DNA from: a virus
Reading direction: 5' to 3' (one strand)
Virus record (IMG/VR): IMGVR_UViG_3300048550_000984
Location: 1 to 47,759 of that record
DNA: 47,759 nt
The position numbers and the translations under genes were made by a program. Position 1 is the first letter of the stretch; every line of letters begins with the position of its first letter. The notes beneath the pieces are model-generated. The model was not told where the DNA came from and did not search any database. It was given only the letters and a program-made list of their open reading frames with translations. Below, piece by piece: positions 44,189 to 47,759 of the stretch.

Positions 44189-44244
44189 TAAGTTGTTGAA
44201 TACCATATAATTGCGGAATCAGCTAGGGAAATTCCATAAAACGT
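44189..44244 (+). repeat. Intergenic repeat copy F
   Basis: TAAGTTGTTGAATACCATAT core, TATAAT at 44206-44211, tail CAGCTAGGGAAA. A nearby GTTGATTATCAAC at 44243 is a small palindrome related to the core. Confidence 0.7.
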
Positions 44245-44261
44245 TGATTATCAACAAAAAA

Positions 44262-44283
44262 CCCCTCTCCGATTGGAGAGGGG
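44262..44283 (-). terminator. Intrinsic terminator of the 44311-44972 operon
   Basis: 9-bp stem CCCCTCTCC/GGAGAGGGG, loop GATT, then TTTTTTG on the minus strand. Same loop as the terminator at 43061. Confidence 0.88.
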
Positions 44284-44310
44284 CTTGGATTAACCGATGA
44301 CCATGAAAGG

Positions 44311-44475
44311 TCAGAACACACGCTTCTCTAGATGATAGAGCTCCTCGAGTAATGCATTATGCTGAGACCGACGCTCATTGTGCTCTGATAAATAAATACC
44401 TTCTGATTCTTCGCAGGCTAACATATGGGCTAGCTCGCGAACTTGTGCTCGTAAATGTTCAATGCGTTTCTTCAT
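44311..44475 (-). CDS. Small coiled-coil protein, short ORF
   Basis: 54 residues (MKKRIEHLRAQVRELAHML to EKRVF), a helical hairpin. It starts 3 nt after the upstream stop with AGGGGG as Shine-Dalgarno and ends 28 nt before the terminator. Function unknown. Confidence 0.75.
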   Translation of the reverse strand: MKKRIEHLRAQVRELAHMLACEESEGIYLSEHNERRSQHNALLEELYHLEKRVF

Positions 44476-44478
44476 ATT

Positions 44479-44715
44479 CTACCCCCTTACTAAAGAGATG
44501 ATGCGATCATAACGGAAAGAACGAATTCCGTTGCGGTTAAAGCAATGAGCACGAAAGCCTACGACTCTCTTGCCCTCGCGAGCGTTACCAAACTCACGCT
44601 TATGCGTAGGTTTAGAGATTGTATACATTTGTGTTCTACCATCTTCGGTAGTATACACGACATTATAGGTTGAGCTGAACAAAGCAGCTAACTTGTTTTT
44701 GAGTTTCCTTAACAT
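44479..44715 (-). CDS. Small protein with WYL-like ending
   Basis: 78 residues. The C-terminal half (GKRVVGFRAHCFNRNGIRSFRYDRIISL) resembles the end of WYL domains, which sense nucleic acids or small ligands in bacterial regulators. The N-terminus is basic. Too short to hold a DNA-binding domain. Resemblance is by eye only. Coupled to the upstream gene by TAATG. Confidence 0.65.
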   Translation of the reverse strand: MLRKLKNKLAALFSSTYNVVYTTEDGRTQMYTISKPTHKREFGNAREGKRVVGFRAHCFNRNGIRSFRYDRIISLVRG

Positions 44716-44972
44716 TAGGATTGTTCTCCTTCTACTTCTTGTAAACCCATCGCAGGGTTTTGGTTGTAATAATTGTAAGCGTCAGTGACTTCTTCAGCTG
44801 ACTCAAAACTTACAAATAAGATGTCTTTTGCACTATCGTATGGGTGCCATGGCGTCTCTGATTCCTCAAAGGCTAGCTCCCACTGCTCAGTGTCTTCATT
44901 AAAATTAGGAAGGTCAAGAGGTTTGCCTTCGCATACTGCATCGATATAGGTGTTCATAGTTGTGTTTGTCAT
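44715..44972 (-). CDS. Small acidic protein
   Basis: 85 residues (MTNTTMNTYIDAVCEGKPLD), acidic, no family recognised. First gene of a three-gene operon with its own leaderless promoter inside the end of the upstream gene. Confidence 0.75.
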   Translation of the reverse strand: MTNTTMNTYIDAVCEGKPLDLPNFNEDTEQWELAFEESETPWHPYDSAKDILFVSFESAEEVTDAYNYYNQNPAMGLQEVEGEQS

Positions 44973-44975
44973 GGT

Positions 44976-45131
44976 TTAATTATCGTACATTTCTTTGATC
45001 ATGTCAACATCAAAATCAATTTCTCCGTCTTTTTCTTTAAGTTCAAAAGAATTTTTATCAATTAAGATTTCTTCGTCGGCATCCAAAAGGTCTTGGATTT
45101 TTTTAATATAGGTAATGGCTAAGTCGTTCAT
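44976..45131 (-). CDS. Small acidic protein, short ORF
   Basis: 51 residues (MNDLAITYIKKIQDLLDADE to KEMYDN). Coupled to the upstream gene by TAATG. Its final codons carry the promoter of the next gene. Function unknown. Confidence 0.7.
   Translation of the reverse strand: MNDLAITYIKKIQDLLDADEEILIDKNSFELKEKDGEIDFDVDMIKEMYDN
44979..45007 (-). promoter_or_regulatory. Leaderless promoter for 44972
   Basis: Perfect TTGACA, 17 bp, GATAAT; 6 nt to the ATG. Lies entirely within the last codons of the gene at 44976. Confidence 0.8.
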
Positions 45132-45322
45132 TAGGCAATGTCGATTCCGAAGTGAGATGCAAGCTCTTTCATCGCTTTATCTTTACCGAAAAAGTCATAA
45201 GCAAATGCGAGTAATTGCTTTTTGTCTCGTTCGGCATAATCTCTAATCTCATCATAAATTTCAAATATGTTGAGATTCCAATTCCAGGATTCTACTTGTG
45301 CTTCTACTTGTGATGATGTCAT
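45131..45322 (-). CDS. Small acidic helical protein
   Basis: 63 residues (MTSSQVEAQVESWNWNLNIF). No family recognised. Coupled on both sides by TAATG overlaps within the operon that begins at 45940. Confidence 0.7.
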   Translation of the reverse strand: MTSSQVEAQVESWNWNLNIFEIYDEIRDYAERDKKQLLAFAYDFFGKDKAMKELASHFGIDIA

Positions 45323-45537
45323 TATACTGCCCTTTCATTTACTTGTTCTAACATTAATTTAAATTGATCAAAAACTTTTTGCTTGCTACCTTTAAGACCA
45401 AACTCTTGCTTGATGATAGAATAGCAAGACCTGCCCCTACTCATTTGCATTCCTAGCGTCTCAAGCCTTAATCCTTTAAGGAGTGTTTTGTAGCGAAACA
45501 TTTCGATTTGTTCGGGTTTGTCTAATACTGCTGTCAT
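45322..45537 (-). CDS. Conserved small phage protein (SRGRS type)
   Basis: 71 residues. LLKGLRLETLGMQMSRGRSC, IIKQEFGLKGSKQKVFDQF matches a small family met in many phages. Helical; possibly nucleic-acid binding. Function unknown. It has an AAGGA Shine-Dalgarno, as expected inside an operon. Confidence 0.78.
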   Translation of the reverse strand: MTAVLDKPEQIEMFRYKTLLKGLRLETLGMQMSRGRSCYSIIKQEFGLKGSKQKVFDQFKLMLEQVNERAV

Positions 45538-45551
45538 AATTTTTCCTTGTG

Positions 45552-45776
45552 TTATAGTTCTGCTGATTGAAAAGATGATTCTATTCTACGCTCATCTCGT
45601 AATAATGTCAAGTCCCGAATGATGTCGTCTAAAGTTTCATCTTCACTTTGAAACGCACTCCCCTTTGGAAACTTTTCGGGGTGACGCTCATGTTGGTCAA
45701 GACAAACTGTTGACATGGGATCTGACCATGCAAGGTTGCCTCTTACTATATCCATAATTGATTCTGATAATGTCAT
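45552..45776 (-). CDS. Small hypothetical protein
   Basis: 74 residues (MTLSESIMDIVRGNLAWSD). Helical C-terminus. Starts in the stop of the upstream gene (ATGA) with AAAGGG ahead of it. Function unknown. Confidence 0.72.
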   Translation of the reverse strand: MTLSESIMDIVRGNLAWSDPMSTVCLDQHERHPEKFPKGSAFQSEDETLDDIIRDLTLLRDERRIESSFQSAEL

Positions 45777-45940
45777 TGTTTTGCCCTTTCATTTTGGTCG
45801 TCTGCAATCTTTGCGAGGCGAAGTAATTCTTGGGTTACTTCTGCTTTTGCTGTGTTGTTTGCTTTTGGGTTTTTCAACACCTCGATCATAATAGGAACGA
45901 GTGCTGACCATGTTGGTGTGATGTCTATTGTTTCTTGCAT
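45773..45940 (-). CDS. Small helical protein, short ORF, leaderless
   Basis: 55 residues (MQETIDITPTWSALVPIMIE to NERAKQ). First gene of the operon running to 44976. Start fixed by a perfect promoter 6 nt upstream. The shape (TPTWSALVPIMIEVLKNP, then a helix) resembles a small protein seen in many phages. Function unknown. Confidence 0.78.
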   Translation of the reverse strand: MQETIDITPTWSALVPIMIEVLKNPKANNTAKAEVTQELLRLAKIADDQNERAKQ

Positions 45941-45946
45941 GATATA

Positions 45947-45975
45947 ATACTATGAAATTTTTTGTTCAATGTCAA
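45947..45975 (-). promoter_or_regulatory. Leaderless promoter for 45940
   Basis: Perfect TTGACA, 17 bp, TAGTAT; 6 nt to the ATG. Overlaps the end of the upstream gene. Confidence 0.8.
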
Positions 45976-46150
45976 GGTTTTTTTTCTGATTAACTAATTC
46001 TTTGAGCTCATAGCTGATGGTGCATAGATTTTCATTAATGTCACGCATAACTCTGAGTAGATCCGCCATGTTTCCATGACGACGATGCTCTAACATTTCA
46101 TCTGACAATCCGTCAATGGCATGTTTAATTCCTTTTAATTCTTCTTTCAT
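45950..46150 (-). CDS. Small coiled-coil protein
   Basis: 66 residues (MKEELKGIKHAIDGLSDEML), one long charged helix. Coupled to the gene at 46147 by ATGA. Function unknown. Confidence 0.7.
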   Translation of the reverse strand: MKEELKGIKHAIDGLSDEMLEHRRHGNMADLLRVMRDINENLCTISYELKELVNQKKNLDIEQKIS

Positions 46151-46524
46151 GCTGCTAATACTCTGTTATGGGTTAACGATGCAAATCCTGAATAATATAC
46201 AGGATTTTCTGTGTCTTTTTCTACAAAAGAGCTATACTTGTACGGGTTGTATGTAATTTCTGTACCAATTGCAACTGTCCCGCCAAGGTCGTCTATCCTG
46301 CCTAAAATGCCCGCATGAACATTCTTACGCTTTTCTTGGATAACTTTCGCCCGCCCCTTTTGGTTTACTTGGAAACTGCAATCCCACATCTCTAAGCTAT
46401 CTGCGTGTGCTTTAACAAGCCCGCCCTGCTTGACTGACCAACAGTCCTTGTGAAGATTCTTATATACGAACACCTTCTTGCTGAAGTCGATGTCGTATCT
46501 TTTGTCGCTTTTTGTTCTGATCAT
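46147..46524 (-). CDS. Conserved phage protein (KNVHA type)
   Basis: 125 residues. KKVFVYKNLHKDCWSVKQGG, then FQVNQKGRAKVIQEKRKNVHAGILG match a hypothetical family recurrent in phages. Beta-rich first half. Function unknown. Leaderless start. Confidence 0.78.
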   Translation of the reverse strand: MIRTKSDKRYDIDFSKKVFVYKNLHKDCWSVKQGGLVKAHADSLEMWDCSFQVNQKGRAKVIQEKRKNVHAGILGRIDDLGGTVAIGTEITYNPYKYSSFVEKDTENPVYYSGFASLTHNRVLAA

Positions 46525-46530
46525 GTATAC

Positions 46531-46559
46531 AATTATGACAGAAAACTACCGCAAGTCAA
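46531..46559 (-). promoter_or_regulatory. Leaderless promoter for 46524
   Basis: TTGACT, 17 bp, ATAATT (or 16 bp with CATAAT); 6 nt to the ATG. Confidence 0.7.
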
Positions 46560-46578
46560 GCTTTTTTTGAAATAGTTG

Positions 46579-46613
46579 TAACTCGTTGGTTATCATATAA
46601 TTGCGAAAATCGC
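46579..46613 (+). repeat. Intergenic repeat copy G
   Basis: TAACTCGTTGGTTATCATAT core, TATAAT at 46596-46601. Copy H follows 55 bp later. Confidence 0.7.
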
Positions 46614-46633
46614 CAAAAACTCTTTTCTTGCTG

Positions 46634-46680
46634 TAAGTTGTTGAATATCATATAATTGCAAAAGTTGGCAGGGCGATCCC
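46634..46680 (+). repeat. Intergenic repeat copy H
   Basis: TAAGTTGTTGAATATCATAT core, TATAAT at 46651-46656, TTGCTG at 46628-46633 giving a 17-bp promoter-like spacing. Confidence 0.75.
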
Positions 46681-46750
46681 GCAAAATACTGATGCTCAAC
46701 CCTTTACGAATTGAATTTTAATTTTATAAATTTTTGTTTAAATTATAGCT

Positions 46751-46805
46751 TTATATATTTGTTGTATATTTGCTACTTATATATTTGTTGTATGTATATT
46801 TGCTA
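46751..46805 (+). repeat. AT-rich direct repeat
   Basis: TTATATATTTGTTGTAT followed by ATATTTGCTA occurs twice, at 46751-46775 and 46777-46805 (the second with GT inserted). It lies in the gene-free stretch 46525-46901, together with copies G and H; otherwise nothing is seen there. Confidence 0.65.
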
Positions 46806-46901
46806 TGTCATTATATGATATGATTGAATTGAATAAAGAATTTAATCTTGTTTAAAAACGAGACAAATTGTGATGACTAGTGCTCCTAGAATAATTTCCA
46901 C

Positions 46902-47156
46902 TTAATTTGCTATATGTAGTGCTATTCTAAGATTCTCGCAATCTTTGCCACAAAGAAAAACTTCTCGGCAGTAGTCAATATCCTCGCTCTCTACTTTATC
47001 GATGCGTTGGATTGCCTCCCAGGCATGAACCCGTTCACGGGGCATTCCGCCCCATTTAATGACGACCTTCATGTGCGGGAAATAATCTACGATCTCGGCA
47101 AGCTGAGGTTTCGTGATGTATCCGTAGTTTGATAATATGTCTTTTAATGTTTTCAT
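46902..47156 (-). CDS. Small hypothetical protein
   Basis: 84 residues (MKTLKDILSNYGYITKPQLA), with four Cys toward the end (YCREVFLCGKDCENL holds three). No family recognised. Leaderless start from the promoter whose -35 lies in the T-tract of the upstream terminator. Confidence 0.72.
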   Translation of the reverse strand: MKTLKDILSNYGYITKPQLAEIVDYFPHMKVVIKWGGMPRERVHAWEAIQRIDKVESEDIDYCREVFLCGKDCENLRIALHIAN

Positions 47157-47162
47157 AATAAT

Positions 47163-47191
47163 AAGTATGGCAGGTTTTTTGGGAATGTCAA
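47163..47191 (-). promoter_or_regulatory. Leaderless promoter for 47156
   Basis: TTGACA, 17 bp, ATACTT; 6 nt to the ATG. The -35 box abuts the T-tract of the terminator at 47200. Confidence 0.7.
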
Positions 47192-47194
47192 AAC

Positions 47195-47522
47195 AAAAAG
47201 CCCCTCCTAGAATTTCTCTAGAAGGGGCAGGGGCGGGGGATGGGGAAATATGTGTGGGGGAGGGTTCTGAGATACCTCCATCGTTTCGGCGTAAACTTTC
47301 AGTTTCGAGTTTCCTACTTTGAACTACAGACTAGGCGTGGTATTTGCCATTTGACTCATCCGATTGGACTCTGTCATCCCCACCACAGGGATCTGCATAC
47401 TTTAGCTCGCTCACGACAAGCTTGTTCAGTCACCCACAGGAAGGATTATAAGCCCTTCCAAAGTGTTAAAAATTTTAAAGATCGATTTATTTTATTTATT
47501 TGAGTTTGTTTCTCAATTTATG
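47195..47522 (-). ncRNA. Candidate structured non-coding RNA, about 325 nt
   Basis: A perfect promoter (TTGACA, 17 bp, TATAAT) at 47529-47557 fires leftward into a stretch without a convincing gene, ending at a strong terminator. Local stems are visible on the RNA strand: GGAAGG/CCTTCC, GCTTG/CGAGC, ATCCC/GGGAT, TGG/CCA. A C-rich stretch precedes the terminator. I do not recognise tmRNA, RNase P, 6S, tRNA or a known ribozyme core in it. A frame of 87 codons on the opposite strand is not credible. Confidence 0.65.
47200..47228 (-). terminator. Intrinsic terminator of the candidate ncRNA
   Basis: Stem GCCCCT/AGGGGC extended by CTAGA/TCTAG, then TTTTTGTTTT on the minus strand. Confidence 0.85.
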
Positions 47523-47528
47523 TATATA

Positions 47529-47557
47529 ATTATAGTATATTTAGTCTTATTTGTCAA
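47529..47557 (-). promoter_or_regulatory. Consensus sigma70 promoter of the candidate ncRNA
   Basis: TTGACA, 17-bp spacer, TATAAT: every base matches the consensus, the only such case in the window. No start codon lies within the first bases of the transcript. Confidence 0.85.
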
Positions 47558-47759
47558 GTATTAATTTTATTTTTATTAATTTTTCTGCACTCTCTTAATA
47601 AGTCTTTTATTTTAAACCAACTCTTCTCAGGCGGAAATAATTTTTTATTTGTATCAGAATCATGTGCTCTATATAGATCATCTACATATTCTTCTACCTT
47701 AACTAATTTAATTAACATTAATTCTTTTGCAGTTAATTGTTCATATAATTCTTCATCAG
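47554..47759 (-). CDS. Partial hypothetical protein at the right edge
   Basis: The last 67 residues of a gene entering from the right (DEELYEQLTAKELMLIKLVK, ending NKNKINT). Helical and basic. It looks like a small host-range or replication helper by composition only; no family recognised. The TGA stop lies in the -35 box of the ncRNA promoter. Confidence 0.65.
   Translation of the reverse strand, partial: DEELYEQLTAKELMLIKLVKVEEYVDDLYRAHDSDTNKKLFPPEKSWFKIKDLLRECRKINKNKINT

Noticed and set aside
37129-46680. Intergenic repeats as a CRISPR array
   Set aside because: Copies are hundreds to thousands of bases apart with genes between them, and spacing is irregular; they are not repeat-spacer units.
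36843-47191. Bacteroidetes-type promoters (TTTG, TAnnTTTG)
   Set aside because: The boxes are of the TTGACA/TATAAT type; the Bacteroidetes pattern is not seen at these starts.
47300-47420. GGATGAGTC and CGAAAC resembling a hammerhead ribozyme core
   Set aside because: The required CUGAUGA is not present and the parts are not arranged around three stems.
47430-47470. GGAAGG/CCTTCC hairpin with a loop like a tRNA anticodon arm
   Set aside because: No acceptor stem, D-arm or TTCGA-type T-arm in the right place on either strand.
47240-47503. 87-codon + strand frame opposite the ncRNA
   Set aside because: Its composition is erratic, it has no promoter or Shine-Dalgarno, and the strong promoter and terminator point the other way.

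Overview
This window is a piece of a tailed double-stranded DNA phage genome (Caudoviricetes), AT-rich by eye, using the standard code with normal TAA/TAG/TGA stops. It carries a large terminase, portal, protease-scaffold fusion, capsid gene, gpL-like minor tail protein, tape measure and a battery of fibres. The long, flexible-tail type gene set (tape measure, gpL-like protein, no sheath seen) suggests a siphovirus-like particle, but both ends of the phage genome lie outside the window. The style of the fibre, oxygenase, GAF and PhoH genes resembles uncultured aquatic phages; the host cannot be named from the sequence. No DNA polymerase, integrase, lysis gene or tRNA was seen.

Layout. 1-18560 (+): partial tape measure, a 2004-residue protein with about 17 fibronectin-III domains, then a run of fibre/tip proteins (two with C-terminal S74-type chaperone domains, one with a glycine-rich tip) and a tail protein. 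18557-33290 (-): gpL-like protein, neck and head genes, portal, terminase, an ERCC4 nuclease, a 2-oxoglutarate oxygenase, a sigma-like factor next to a zinc ribbon, a membrane-anchored GAF protein and PhoH. 33330-35357 (+): small antitoxin-like protein, Ig-like fibre, another fibre. 35360-36141 (-): second oxygenase and a small basic protein. 36.3-47.76 kb: a dense accessory region of about 36 small genes on both strands, including DUF932 and gene-product-88-like proteins, ending in a probable non-coding RNA.

The most striking feature is transcriptional. In the accessory region 18 genes, on both strands, have a sigma70-type promoter (TTGACA or TTGCAA, 17 bp, TATAAT-like) placed so that the -10 box ends only 6-8 nt before the start codon, which predicts leaderless mRNAs. 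In the structural and late region a different signal, AGTGTAAT, sits at a similar fixed distance (usually 7 nt) before start codons and has no visible -35 box. It resembles the -10-only logic of T4-type late promoters, and the window encodes a sigma-like protein that could read it. A third element, an eight-copy repeat always on the + strand with an invariant 17-nt offset to a TATAAT/GATAAT box, is scattered only through the accessory region. A perfect-consensus promoter followed by a roughly 300-nt stretch without a convincing gene and an intrinsic terminator marks a candidate structured RNA at 47.2-47.5 kb.

Reading these together, the accessory block is likely an early or host-takeover region, each gene with its own host-type promoter, while the head and tail operons are likely switched on later by a phage sigma factor. 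This division of labour is inference; the promoter geometry is read directly from the sequence.
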